64,000 nt of DNA from Colocasia esculenta (lineage: Eukaryota; Streptophyta; Magnoliopsida; Alismatales; Araceae), in NCBI GenBank assembly GCA_014218235.1, contig CM024760.1:67396961-67460960 (forward strand). The letters are read 5' to 3'. A program made the position numbers and the translations under genes. Of the stretch, positions 43,949 through 56,211 are shown piece after piece. The notes under the pieces were generated by a model, which saw only the letters and a program-made list of their open reading frames with translations, ran no database searches and was not told the origin of the DNA. How positions within the stretch are numbered: position 1 is the stretch's first letter; the number at the start of each line of letters is the position of its first letter.

Positions 43949-46900
43949 ATGTCTTATGAGAATCGGTCATGGATGTACCGTGGAATAGTGAATGGAGTTG
44001 TGACCGAGGAGTTTAAAGACGGAGTTGACAGTTTTATTGAGTTTGCATTGAGTAATTCATCAGTAGCAGTTGATCCGATGGGTAACATTCGATGTCCGTG
44101 TTCGGCTTGTAAGAACAGAAAGTGGATATCGACATGGGATGTGCAGCATCATCTGTATACGAGAGGATTTGTTGGCCATTATGAGTTATGGTCGTGTCAT
44201 GGTGAGTTGAATATTCAGTCGTCTGCACCAGCTAATTACTTTGCCTCCACAAGTACGTACGTAGACATGGTTGTCGATGCTGCTGGCTGGTCCGGAGTTC
44301 AATATTCATGAAGATCAAACAAATGAAGAAGTGCCGAATGATACAGCTCAGAGATTTTATCAGTTACTTCGAGATGCTGATGAGCCATTATGGGATGGTT
44401 GTGAGAAGCATACACGGTTGTCTGCAGTGTCGCAGCTATTGAATTTGAAATCTGAATTTCATATGAGCGAGAGTTGTTTTGACCGGCTTCTCTTACTGGT
44501 CAAGAGCATGCTTCCTCAATCAGAGGTTACCTGCTGACTTTTACCGTGCGAAGAAGATGGTGAATGATTGGGGCTTGGTTTTATGAAAATTGATGCATGT
44601 CCGAATCACTGTATGTTGTACTACAAAGAGGATGCAGATAAGATCATGCTGTGTTTGTAAGCATGATAGGTTCAAGCCCAAGAGAGGGTTCAAGTCAAAG
44701 CAGAAGGATGTTCCGTATAAGTCATTGCGGTACTTTCCTATCACACCCAGATTGCAGCGATTGTTCATGTCCTCGAGGACAGCTGGACATATGACATGGC
44801 ATGCGGAAAGAGTCCGTCGCGACGAAGGTGAGTCATCCTGCCGATGGTGAAGCTTGGGCTCATTTTAGCCGTACTCATCCTTACTTCTCAAGGGATCCAC
44901 GCAACGTACGGCTTGGTTTATGCACAGATGGTTTCAATCCTTTCGGAGGCTCGGTGGCATCTTACTCATGTTGGCCAGTATTCCTAACACCGTATAACCT
45001 TCCGCCAGGCATGTGCATGAAGCGTGAGAATCTGTTCCTTCATTGCTGATTCCGGGTCCAAAAAGTCCAGGAAAGAATATAGACATATATCTCAGACCGT
45101 TGATTGATGAGATGAAATTGTTATGGTCAGATGGTGTGCAGTCTTATGATGCATCCAGAAAACAGAATTTCAATCTGAAGGCTGCATTAATGTGGACAAT
45201 AAGTGACTTTCCAGCCTACGGCATGTTATCTGGTTAGAGCACACATGGGAGGTTGGCATGTCCTTATTGCATGGAGGATTCTAAATCATTTGTGTTAAAA
45301 TCTGGGGGAAAATCTTGTTGGTTCGATTGTCATCGGCGATTTCTACCCAGTGACCATCCTTTCCGAAAGCAAAAGGATTCTTTTATTAAAAATACAACTG
45401 TGATGGAGGAGGTAGATATGGAACGGGTGTCTGGTGGAAACATGGCGAGGCGGGTCCAGAACTTACCGACTGTAACACAACTGGCTGGTAGTACCCGACA
45501 AATCCCTGGCTTTGGGAAGGATCACAATTGGGTGAAGCAAAGCATTTTTTGGGAATTGCCTTATTGGTCAACACTTTTGATACGTCATAACCTAGACGTC
45601 ATGCATATAGAGAAGAATGTTTTTGATAATGTGTTCAACACATTATGGACGTCAAAGGCAAAACGAAGGATAACGTCAAGGCACGTTTCGATTTGAAAGT
45701 ACTTTGCAAACGTCCAGAACTAGAGCTACAGCATGTTCAAGGAAAGTGGTGCAACCTAAAGCTGCATATGTGCTGGGGGCCAGACAGATTAAGGAAGTGT
45801 TGCAATGGTTAAAGCAATTGAGATTTCCGGATGGATATGTCTCGAATATTGCGCGTTGTGTAAATGTGAACGAGGGAAAAATATACGGAATGAAGAGTCA
45901 TGACTGCCATGTTTTCATGCAAAGACTGATGCCTCTTGCTTTTCGTGAGTGTTGCCGAAACAAATATGGGAGAGCAATGACTGAGCTGAGTCAATTCTTC
46001 AGGATTTTATCTGCATCAGAACTCAAAATTCATGACTTGCAAAATATGGAGCAAAATATATTCAGACAGTCTGCAAATTAGAGAAGATATTTCCTCCAGC
46101 ATTCTTTGATTCAATAGAGCACCTGATCATCCATTTACCATATGAGGCAAGGGTCGGAGGACCAGTACAATTTCGATGGATGTATCAGTTTGAGAGGTAT
46201 ATTTCTACATCTCAATTTATTGCCATTACGACGATCTTTATATTACTTATGTATGCATTTGAATTATTTCTCGTAGGTGCATGCATGCACGATCTTAAGA
46301 TGAAAGTCCGAACAAAGCACAAGTTGAGGGCTCCATTACTCAGGCGTACCTCATTGAGGAGATATCGAACTTCTGTTCGATGTACTTTGACACGGAAATA
46401 CGAACCCGACGCACTCAACCTCCACGTAATGATGATGGTGGAGATTCCGAGGTGTCAGACCGACTCTCTATATTCAAGTGTCCCGGACGGGCATTCGGAT
46501 CTTCATCTACTCGCGCACTCCAAGACAGAGAGTTGGTAGCTGCGGAGATCTACGTGTTCATGAATTGCGAAGAACTAGACCCTACATTCAGTAAGCTCTC
46601 CACGCTATTCGTCATCATTTGCATGCATTGCTGCAGAACCTAACGGTTATGTGACATTTACATTGCAGAGAGTTTGAATCGGTCATATTGCGACGGAATC
46701 CACGTCTAACTGACGTGCAGGTTGAAAAGGAACGGGAGAAGTCTTTTCCTACTTGGTTAAGATCTCGAGTATGTGTCTAATTATTCCAAAACATAAGTGT
46801 TATGTTTTTATGCAGACTGAGTTGAAGTCATTTATTCAATGTTGTCTATTTATCTCATAATAGGTTGAACAAGGCTTCATTCCCGATTCAAGAGTACAAC

Positions 46901-47624
46901 AGATTAGTTTTGGCCCCTCGAAGATTGTACGTGTCTATCCAGGCTACATTGTGAATGGATACAGATTTCACAAGAGAGATTATGGACGGAATAAGTCTAC
47001 GATGAACAGCGCGTATGTGTGAAGGGAAGTGCTACAATGAAAATGAAATTGACTATTATGGCATTCTCGAAGAAGTCATTGAACTGCAATTTTTGGGACA
47101 AGACAACAATGTATTTCTGTTCAAGTGTCATTGGTTTGACCAACATCTATTCGTCATGACACAACATATGGATAATCGATGTGAAGCATAAGTCCAAATT
47201 GAGTACATATGAGCCATTCATCCTGGCGGCACAAGCCCAACAAGTTTATTATTCAAATTATACATCCCTCAAATTAAGAGATTGGTGGGCTGCATGTAGA
47301 GTGAAATCAAGACTATTCCCTGAGTATGAGCTTCTCCCGACTGATGATGAGCTCGAAGGTGTTAATGACAACTTTTTCCAATCAGATCGGAGTGACGCAC
47401 GAGAGTTGGCAGCTTCTACGCAGTACAATGTTCATGATATAAATGAAACAATTTGCTTACATAAGGATAACGAACAAGAAGAAGTTGACCCAAATGTCGC
47501 TGAGCGGGAGGTGGAGTCTGATGTGGAGGAAGACTCCCAAGATGATGAGGATGAATTCCAGGATGATGATGAAGATGATGCTGAAATAAACATGTCTTCA
47601 GCATCTGATGATGAATATAGATAA
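43949..47624 (+). pseudogene. TNP2-like CACTA transposase
   Basis: The start MSYENRSWMYRG opens the transposase-associated domain (CPCSACKNRKW zinc-finger-like, HLYTRGFVGHYELWSCHGE). Shifted frames then give CPNHCMLYYKEDADK, RYFPITPRLQRLF, MTWHAE, DPRNVRLGLCTDGFNPFGG (putative catalytic Asp), LSG-STHGRLACPYC and HNLDVMHIEKNVFDNVFNTL (putative catalytic Glu). A DUF4218 part (GYVSNIARCVN, SHDCHVFMQRLMPLAFR, HLIIHLPYEARVGGPVQ) follows. After introns there is a DUF4216 part (YYGILEEVIELQFLGQDNN, FLFKCHWFDQ) and a C-terminal acidic tail ending at 47624. This enzyme cuts the CACTA ends. At least six frameshifts or stops. Gene order (TNP2 then TNPA) is typical. Confidence 0.88.
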
Positions 47625-47739
47625 TATACTGCATATTTTGTAAGAAATTGGTGTTGTTGTTAATTACATGTTCATAATAAATTGCTACTTCAAATTGAGT
47701 GCTGATGACTGCTATATCTTTATTTGTATCAATAGAGAT

Positions 47740-50700
47740 ATGGTACGTGGAGGACGCAGTCGGACGGTTGCCACGTCCGTTGGCAGAGGGACTGCCTCCC
47801 CGTCCACGTCTGCCTCCAGGTCCGCGACAGGTATATGCATATGTACACAAAAACCATATGGGTATTATTGTTTATATGATTTCACGAGAACTAACGTACA
47901 TACAATTTTACAGGGACTGCCTCCCCGTCCACGCCCGTCTCCCAGCGACAGGTAAATTTATATTGTTGTTTATTTGAAATTCATAATTTCTAATGTGTAT
48001 GAAATATTGCGGGGACTGCCTCCCCGTCCACGCCCGTCGTCCCAGCGACAAGTAATTTTCTACATTGTTGTTTATTTGAAATTCATAATTTCTAATGTGT
48101 ATGAGAATTTTGCAGGGACTGCCTCCCCGTCCACGCCGTCGTCCAGTGACAGGTAATTTTCTACATTGTTGTTTATTTGAAATTCATAATTTCTAATGTG
48201 TATGAAATTTTGCAGGGACTGCCTCTCCGTCCACACCCGTCGTCCCAGCGACAGGTAAATTTCTATATTCTGTTTATTGAAATTCATAATTTCTAATGTG
48301 TATGAAATTTTGCAGGGACTGCCTCCCCGTCCACGCCACCTTCGTCTTCTTCCTCACCACAAGGTAAACATATGTTTCAATAGATTAGTATGTTTGGTCT
48401 CTTGCAATTTATACAATAAAAGTGTACTAAATTGTTTTCAACAGAGGTGGAGAGCCAGCATCCAGCAGCTGAGGAGGGGCCTTAGCTACCAGGACGACAA
48501 CCATGCTGGATCTCAGGGTAAAGTTCATCATCTCAGTGTTACTGTATTTGTTATTTAGGATATACATTTCATGTAGAAAATTAATGTGGAATTGCAGGGG
48601 GAAGATAGATCCCCATCCTGCTTCCCGCTATATTACGACGTTGGTCCACGCACATATTCCAGGACCAGTGGATGCATGGAGAGACTTCCTGGTGCCAGTC
48701 CGGGATTTATTATTTGACATGTTTACGGTATTTTTATTTTTTAGAAGAGTTGAAGTCATTTATTCAATTATTATTAATTTGGGTTTATTGCAGAACGTTG
48801 ATTAATTTTATTTCTTTACAGCGGAGGTTCGCGTTCACAAGACCGGAGGATCTCCCTCGGACTCGAGCCGTCTGGGAGATTACGGCCCAGACTAATTTAA
48901 GAAAGTCGATGTGGGAGGCACGGACAAGGCAATGAAGACCACAGGCAACCGGGATCCTATGACTTGGGTGGATTACGGCCTTGTTTGGCTGCGGACAGAT
49001 TATTGGGAGTCCCTTTGCGCGCGTTGGGCTGCTGGACCATGGCAGCAGCGGTCACAGGCGGCAATACGCAACAGAGCAACTCAACCGGAGAAGAATGTGC
49101 ATACTAGTGGATCCGTATCTTATGCGACCCACAGTCAAAAATTTGTAAGTATTTTATTGTTCGATTCATATATACATATGGATTATTATTATGAAAGTAA
49201 CTAATTTTGTTGAATTTTAAGCATCACGACCTGGAGCGTGCCCCTACTTTTCGCGAGTTATTTGACCGGACTCATAAGCGGAAGGGGACGGATGACTATG
49301 TTACCGAGAGTGCCCGCACGATTGCTGTAAGTCAAGCTTTAAATTATGAATTCAATTATGATATTAAAGTAATTTGTTTTCAATAATTTAATTTTAAATT
49401 ATTTTACAGGAGACGTACGACAGGACGATGGCGGAGCGCTACACAGAGGGCACTCCCCAGCCAGATTTGGATGCGGACGCTTGGGTCGAGGCAGCGGGAG
49501 TGCCGAGGAAGGGTCGAGTGTACGGCTTTGGGGACAGCCTGGATACTCATCGAGTGTTGTCCTCATATGCCAGTTCGATCGCTCCTCCGGCACACGTGAG
49601 TTCATCTTCTGCGCTGCCCGTCAGTGGTGTAGAGGACATTAGAGGCATCATTCGGGAGGAGCTACGTACAGAGCTAAAGACGCAGCGGAAAGAGCTACAG
49701 ACGCAGCGGGTACAGCTACAGGCGCAGCAGGTACAGATAGAGACGCAGCGGCTACAGCTACAGACGCAGTTCAGCGATATGGTTCAGCAGTTCATGTCAA
49801 TAATGCAGGGAGTACGCCCACACAGCCAGCAGCTCAGGTCAGTATTACTATTAATTTCATATACTTAGGATTGGGTCGGGCGTTCAATTGACGGATCTAA
49901 AAAACACCCAAGTATATATAAAGTGTCAAAACACACAACCCGAGGGTCCAAAATCTCAAATATGGATCGGATCGGCGTGCCGTTTTCTCCGACACGATCG
50001 GGTGGGTAAAAGTGACGTGTGGAATTGACGGAATCCAATTTGGATCTCCGGATTGGGTTGAGCATTCAAATGACGGATCTAAAAAACACCCAAGTATATA
50101 TAAAGGGTCAAAACACACAACCCGGGGGTCTAAAATCCCAAATAGGGATCAATCGACGTGTTTTTCTCCGACACGACCGGGTGGGTTAAAGTGACGTATA
50201 GAAACTGACGGAATCCAATTTGGATCCCCGATTGGGTTGGGCATTCAATGACGAATCTAAAAACAGACAAGTATATATAAAAGGTTAAAACACACAACCC
50301 GGGGGTCTAAAATCCCAAATAGGGATCCAATCGACGTGCCGTTTTCTCCGACACGACCGGGTGGGTAAAAGTGACGTGTAGAAACTAACGGAATCCAATT
50401 TGGATCCCCGGATTGGGTTGGACATTCAAAGGACGGATCTAAAAACACGGTCAACCATATAAAATGGTTAAAACACGCAACCGGGGGTCCAAAATCCCAA
50501 ATAGGGATCGGATCGGCGTGCCGTTTTCTCCGACACGACCGGGTGGGTTAAAGTGACGTGTAGAAACTGATGGAATCCAATTTGGATCCCCGGATTGGGT
50601 TGGGCATTCAATTGACGGATCTAAAAATAAAAGTATATATAAAAGGTTAAAACACACAACCCGGGGGTCCAAAATCCCAAATAGGGATCCAATCGACATG

Positions 50701-53017
50701 CCGTTTTCTCCGACACGACCGGGTGGGTTAAAGTGACGTGTAGAAACTGACGGAATCCAATTTGGATCTCCGGATTGGGTTGAACATTCAAGGACGGATC
50801 TAAAAACACAGTCAACCATATATAATGGTTAAAACACGCAACCGGGGCCAAAATCCCAAATAGGGATCCAATCGACGTGTCATTTTCTCCGACAAGACCG
50901 GGTGGGTTAAGGTGACGTGTAGAAACTGACGGAATCCAATTTGGATCTCCGGATTGGGTTGGGCATTCAAAGGACGGATCTAAAAACACGGTCAACCATA
51001 TATAAATGGTTAAAACACGCAACCCGGAGGTCCAAAATCCTAAATAGGGATCCAATCGACGTGCCGTTCTCTCCGACACGACCGGGTGGGTTAAAGTGAC
51101 GTGTAGAAACTGACGGAATCCAATTTGGATCCCCGGATTGGGTTGGACATTCAAAGGACGGATCTAAAAACACGGTCAACCATATATAAATTGTTAAAAC
51201 ACGCAACCCGGGGGTCCAATATCCCAAATAGGGATCCAATCGACGTGTCGTTTTCTCCGACACGACCGAGTGGGTTAAAGTGACGTGTAGAAACTGACGG
51301 AATCCAATTTGGATCCCCGGATTGGGTTGGGCATTCAAAGGACGGATCTAAAAGCACGGTCAACCATATATAAATGGTTAAAACATGCAACCCGGGGATC
51401 CAAAATCACAAATAGGGATCCAATCGACGTGCCGTTTTCCCCGACACGACCGGGTGGGTTAATGTGACGTGTAGAAACTGACGGAATCCAATTTGGATCC
51501 CCGGATTGAGTTGGATATTCAAAGGACGGATCTAAAAACACGGTCAACCATATATAAATGGTAAAACACGCAACCCGGGGGTCCAAAATCCAAATAGGGA
51601 TCCAATCGACGTGCCGTTTTCTCGACAAGACCGGTTGGGTTAAGGTGACGTGTAGAAACTGACGGAATCCAATTTGGATCTCCGGATTGGGTTGGGCATT
51701 CAAAGGACAGATCTAAAAACACGGTCAACCATATATAAATGATTAAAACACGCAACCCGGAGGTCCAAAATCCCAAATAGGGATTCAATCGACATGCCGT
51801 TTTCTCCGACACGACGGGTGGGTTAAAGTGACGTGTAGAAACTGATGGAATCCAATTTGGATCCCCAGATTGGGTTGGGCATTCAAAGGACGGATCTAAA
51901 AACACGGCCAAGCATATATAAATGGTTAAAAGACGCAACCCGGGGGTCTAAAATCCCAAATAGGGATCCGATCGACGTGTCGTTTTCTCCGACACGACGA
52001 GTGGGTTAAAGTGACGTGTAGAAACTGACGGAATCCAATTTGGATCCCCGGATTGGGTTGGGCATTCAAGGACGGATCTAAAAGCACGGTCAACCATATT
52101 AAATGGTTAAAACATGCAACCCGGGGATCCAAAATCACAAATAGGGATCCAATCGACGTGCCGTTTTCCCCGACACGACCGGGTGGGTTAATGTGACGTG
52201 TAGAAACTGACGGAATCCAATTTGGATCCCCGGATTGAGTTGGATATTCAAAGGACGGATCTAAAAACACGGTCAACCATATATAAATGGTTAAAACACG
52301 CAACCCGGGGGTCCAAAATCCCAAATAGGGATCCAATCGACGTGCCGTTTTCTCCGACAAGACCGGTTGGGTTAAGGTGACGTGTAGAAACTGACGGAAT
52401 CCAATTGGATCTCCGGATTGGGTTGGGCATTCAAAGGACAGATCTAAAAACACGGTCAACCATATATAAATGATTAAAACACGCAACCCGGAGGTCCAAA
52501 ATCCCAAATAGGGATTCAATCGACATGCCGTTTTCTCCGACACGACCGGGTGGGTTAAAGTGACGTGTAGAAACTGATGGAATCCAATTTGGATCCCCAG
52601 ATTGGGTTGGGCATTCAAAGGACGGATCTAAAAACACGGCCAAGCATATATAAATGGTAAAAGACGCAACCCGGGGGTCTAAAATCCCAAATAGGGATCC
52701 GATCGACGTGTCGTTTTCTCCGACACGACCGGGGGGTTGAAGTGACGTGTGGGAACTGACGGAATCCAATTTGGATCTCCGGATTGGGTTGGGCATTCAA
52801 AGGACGGATCTAAAAACACCCAAGGCGAAAATGATGGATCTAAAAATAGTATTGTATTAAGCTTGAGAAATAATCACATGTTTAAATTTTTTTTTTGAAA
52901 ATACTGTATGTCTTTTATTTATTATTAATGTTTCTCATTTTAATTGTTTTAATATAGGATCCAGCTCCAGACGATGACGAGGCACGGACAGCAGACGATC
53001 CAGCAGATCTATGTTGA
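47740..53017 (+). CDS. TNPA-like CACTA protein (Transposase_24 type), multi-exon
   Basis: The first exon starts MVRGGRSRTVATSVGRGTAS at 47740 and ends at a GT donor at 47831. Micro-exons follow (see the separate entry), then exons with HIPGPVDAWRDFLVPVRDLL (48600-48725), RFAFTRPEDLPRTRAVWEI (48830), RDPMTWVDYGLVWLRTDYWE, QRSQAAIRNRATQPEKN, APTFRELFDRTHKRKGTDDY and MAERYTEGTPQPDLDADAWV. A Gln/Leu-rich coiled coil (LKTQRKELQTQRVQLQAQQV) ends at a donor at 49838. The last exon, 53 kb, reads PDDDEARTADDPAD with a stop at 53015-53017. The TNPA-type protein would bind the subterminal words. Exons after 48.8 kb look open; the micro-exons do not all keep frame, so function is doubtful. Confidence 0.75.
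47789..48363 (+). repeat. tandem micro-exon array in TNPA-like gene (six units, ~100 bp period)
   Basis: Six copies of a 37-48-base exon-like core beginning GGACTGCCTCCCCGTCCACG. Cores 2-6 follow acceptors at 47911-47913, 48011-48012, 48113-48115, 48213-48215 and 48313-48315 (spacing 99-103). Copies 2-5 end at a GTAA donor and are followed by the same short intron (GTTTATTTGAAATTCATAAT...). A 39-base core codes TASPSTPVVPATG. Unit 3 has lost its acceptor (GCGG for GCAG), and core lengths of 38, 39, 37, 39 and 48 break the frame in places. Confidence 0.85.
49860..52825 (+). repeat. 182-bp satellite array, ~16 copies, inside the last TNPA-like intron
   Basis: Units marked by GATTGGGTTGGGCATTCAAA begin near 49868, 50051, 50230, 50410, 50592, 50774, 50951, 51138, 51318, 51503, 51685, 51868, 52050, 52231, 52416, 52598 and 52782. 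A block of about four units starting near 51346 is repeated at about 52079 (shift of 730 bp) with shared private variants (GAGTTGGATATTC; CAAGACCGGTTGGG; GGCCAAGCATATATAAATGG). Long minus-strand frames (up to 230 codons) arise from the repeat. The array lies between the donor at 49838 and the last exon at about 52960. Confidence 0.95.
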
Positions 53018-53179
53018 TTTTTGTATTCATTTTCTATATGATTTTATATTTATTGTATTTTATGATTTTATGTTGATTGTTAGTATTTTTTAAATTATGA
53101 ATATTGTAGCAGGTTTGACATTGTAGCAATGTTGACAAATCATTTTTATTTGCCTATTTTTTTAAAAAAAATGTGTATT

Positions 53180-53542
53180 TTCCTACAGATTTTCCGACGG
53201 ATATGTATCCGTCGGAATGTATAAATTACCGACGGAAAAATACTGTCGGTAATACCTTCGGAAAGTACTGACGGATTGGCCGACGGATACATATCCGTTG
53301 GGAAAGATAAATTACCGACGGCTAAATACCGTCGGGAATTCCGTCGGAAAATACTGACGGTCTTACCGTCGGATTATATCTGTCGGAGGTTTCGACCGAA
53401 TTCCGACGAAATTGTCATCCGTCGGAAATTGCTGACCAAGTATTTCCGACGAGCTTTGGACGGAAAGCGGTCGGAAGGCTCCTTTTCCGATGGGATGACC
53501 GACGGATTATGTCCGTCGGAAATAGCGCATTTTCTTGTAGTG
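53180..53542 (+). repeat. CACTA right end: subterminal repeats and TIR
   Basis: Dense CCGACGGA/TCCGTCGG words in both orientations (53187-53520), followed by the 13-bp inverse TIR TTTTCTTGTAGTG. More copies than on the left and in mixed order, as in other CACTA elements. Confidence 0.88.
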
Positions 53543-54596
53543 CATGACGTTACACGTGCTTACATCTTGAAACTCTCATTGGCCATTATTAATGACTGTG
53601 GGTATCTACATTTAAAATTTAAGTGAGATGCTGACCGGGCATGGCGAATGTCCAAGGGCTCCAGTCTAGCACCAATGATGGAGAGTCATAAATATACTGT
53701 TAACCATGGGTATAATGATTATTGGCGTTGCATCTGCGCTCGGAGTCGTGCGTGCGTGTTGAATGATAGATACAATAACCAGATACACGTGTCCTAGTGT
53801 ACATTCTTGATGGATCTTTTCTTGGTGTACATTAGTGTCTACGTTCCTAATTAGTGTTACATGATCATGCTCGTGTGTTCTTGCTTGCTTGCATGATATG
53901 GCCATCCTGCATTTATTGCAAATAGTGATATCTCGCGTTCTTGAAAGCTATTGACATCAAGTGAGATCTTGCGTGCTTGTACAAAGTTATATATTTCTAG
54001 TTCTATCTTGCTATATCCTTCTGGATCTTGTTCTATCATGATCACTCTATCTCCCTTGTTCATGTATCATGTTTTAATGAGTTTTATTCGTACATGCATA
54101 TCATGACATTCATCGTGCTTACCTAGTTTTAAACTGTTAATCACTTATATCATTGCCTGCACATTGAGATATAAATCCTACTGGGCTAGTTTGCTCATTC
54201 CCTACTTTTAACCATTCTAGGTGATTATGACATTCAAGAGGAAGAGCAAGTCGAGGATGGGAATGTGTTCGAGTGATAAGCGTTCCAAATATGAGTCTAC
54301 CTATAATTAGTTATTTTGAGTGTTAGAATGTGTAGTAGGAAGTGAGGAATAAATGTACCTTTTCTTTTTATTGAGTCTTAGTCATGTAATATTTCCATTT
54401 GGAATACAATGAGTGAGATTTGAATACAAGATTAGTTGAGTTCAATATTTGGGCCCTATGATGATGTATGTTGTTATACATTTAGTGCGTGGTAGCTAGA
54501 GGCTTATTTGCCGACTGTTCACGTCTCGGGATATCATCTCGAATCTTTCCGCATTAATAATATCTGCTGCGTAATTCTCGGGACGTGACAGTTTAG

Positions 54597-54609
54597 TGGT
54601 ATCAGAGCC
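54597..54609 (+). other. primer-binding site, initiator tRNA-Met
   Basis: TGGTATCAGAGCC, a full match to the plant initiator tRNA-Met primer site, six bases after the 5' LTR end (54590). Confidence 0.92.
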
Positions 54610-54830
54610 TAGGAAATACTAAATAGGATATATGTCTTAGGATTAGGAGATACCTATGGAACCTAGGTCATGGAAATTAAATATAGTACCTGGTGAGAAT
54701 GGGTAGAGACTGGGAATATGATGGAATGAACAAAACACTCCTACCCATTGACTCTGATAATGTATCTAGAGACATTAATTGGTTTCCATCCTTTTCTCAG
54801 GAACCTTCATAACTCTTACACTTAACTGCA

Positions 54831-55865
54831 ATGGCTCGCAACCAATGGCAAGCTATGCAAGAAATTGTGGTTGCATTGACTCAGGCTTTACAAAATGTCA
54901 TTCAGGCTGCTGCTACTGCTAGGAATGGGGCGGGTGATTTACACCACAACATTAGGAGTTTGAACCGCCCTCGCTTCTCTGGATCCCCTGATCCAGATGA
55001 AGCAGAGAACTGGTAGGAGGAGATAGAAAGGATCTTCCAAGTCATGCAATGCACTAACAGAGAGAAGGTGGTACTGGCCACTTTTCAATTCACTATGGAT
55101 GCCTGAGCATGGTGGAAGGCCACATCGGCCCACCTGCCTAATGTTGGCGAACTGGAGTGGGCTGGATTCCTGGAGATATTCCGGGGAAAATATTTCTCTG
55201 AAAGAGTGAAGGAGAAGAAAGCGGCGGAATTTACCGCACTGAAGCATAAGGGAATGTCTGTAGCTGTGTATGAAGCTCAGTTCGTGCAGCTGGCTGTGTA
55301 TGCCCCACATCTGGTGGGCACAGAAAGACTGAAGGCAAGCCGTTTCATGGATGGGCTCAGACCCATGTTCATTGAAAAGCTAGGGCCACACAACATCCAA
55401 ATCTACACTGAGATGGTCCAAAGAGCTCAACTGGTCAAAGACACTATGGCTAAGGTGGAAGGCATAAAGGGGAAAGTCATCTCAAAGCCGATCTTCATAA
55501 AAAGAGGATCAGTCGATACAACTGGAACCTTCCACAACAACAAGAATAACACCAACTACAACAACAACAACAATAACAACAACTATAACAACAAGAAAAG
55601 GCCAACCACTGGGAAGGACTATGGCATGGAGAGAAATATCAAAGTAGAAGAAACAATGACAGTGAAGTATTGTAAATTTTGCAACAAGCCTGGGCACCAA
55701 GCGGACAAGTGCTGGAAGAAGGTCGGGGCTTGCCTGCGATGTGGGAGTCATGAACATCGTATACCGAATTGTCCCATGCTAAAAGACCAAGCCGGAAGGA
55801 ACCAAGGAGTGGTAAAGCATCAAGGACGTGTGAATGCAATGATGCCAACGGAGCTTCCGGAATGA
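54831..55865 (+). pseudogene. chromovirus-like gag with two zinc knuckles (only gene of the element)
   Basis: One frame from MARNQWQAMQEIV to the stop at 55863-55865 is interrupted by TAG (55014) and TGA (about 55105); both could be single transitions. The core reads FSGSPDPDEAENW, EEIERIFQVMQC, FLEIFRGKYFSERVKEKKAA, EFTALKHKGMSVAVYEAQF and FMDGLRPMFIEKL, the Retrotrans_gag fold. A linker with an Asn run (AAC repeats, 55545-55600) precedes two knuckles, CKFCNKPGHQADKC and CLRCGSHEHRIPNC. About 344 codons, a complete gag length. The ending MPTELPE and the immediate 3' non-coding stretch show no protease. Confidence 0.85.
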
Positions 55866-56211
55866 GGTATGATTGTTAAACCCCTAGACTGATCTTATGA
55901 TGTTTTTTTTATTAATACATTTCTAAGTGGGGGAGATCATTAAGGTGAAATTAGAAAGGAATAATCTAGTAATTATACCATAGTTCATCTGGAGGGTTAT
56001 GATGGAGTTATAACAACCATGGAAGGAAAACGGGAGTGGAAGAACCAAATGAACCGTACGGGTGGCCATAGGTGTAGATGTTGGACTAGCTTTCACAAAG
56101 TTGAAACAAGTTAGAGGAATTAAATCCGAAACGACCTCAAGGATCATAACTATAAAAAGCCAATTAATGATCTATGAATTTGGGGACCAAATTCTCTTAA
56201 GTGGGGGAGGG
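55866..56211 (+). other. 3' untranslated region and polypurine tract of gag-only element
   Basis: 346 bp without a domain, ending AAGTGGGGGAGGG (56199-56211) directly before the 3' LTR start. A second GTGGGGGAG at 55928 may be a relic or alternative tract. No pol remnant is seen. Confidence 0.7.

Larger units (their letters stand above)
40104..53542 (+). mobile_element. complete CACTA (En/Spm) DNA transposon, 13,439 bp
   Basis: The left end is CACTACAAGAAAA; the right end is TTTTCTTGTAGTG, its perfect 13-bp inverse. A 3-bp duplication CAT flanks it (40101-40103, 53543-53545). The empty site is preserved in the other LTR at 58612-58614. Subterminal arrays of CCGACGGA/TCCGTCGG words, a TNP2-like and a TNPA-like gene complete the CACTA plan. 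It also carries a B3-like ORF, a micro-exon array, a satellite array and a MITE. TNP2 is broken, so it is not autonomous now. Confidence 0.95.
37711..54590 (+). repeat. 5' LTR of gag-only element, interrupted by CACTA
   Basis: LTR sequence occupies 37711-40103 and 53546-54590 (about 3,438 bp with the insertion and one CAT removed). It matches 56212-59661 throughout. The short frames in it recur in both LTRs only because the LTRs are copies and show no domain. Confidence 0.9.

Noticed and set aside
49865..52800. Long minus-strand reading frames (up to 230 codons) with repeated protein blocks
   Set aside because: They are translations of the 182-bp satellite, shift frame from unit to unit and lie in an intron of the plus-strand TNPA-like gene.
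49860..52825. CRISPR-like array of regular repeats
   Set aside because: The repeats are contiguous 182-bp satellite units with no unique spacers, in a plant transposon.
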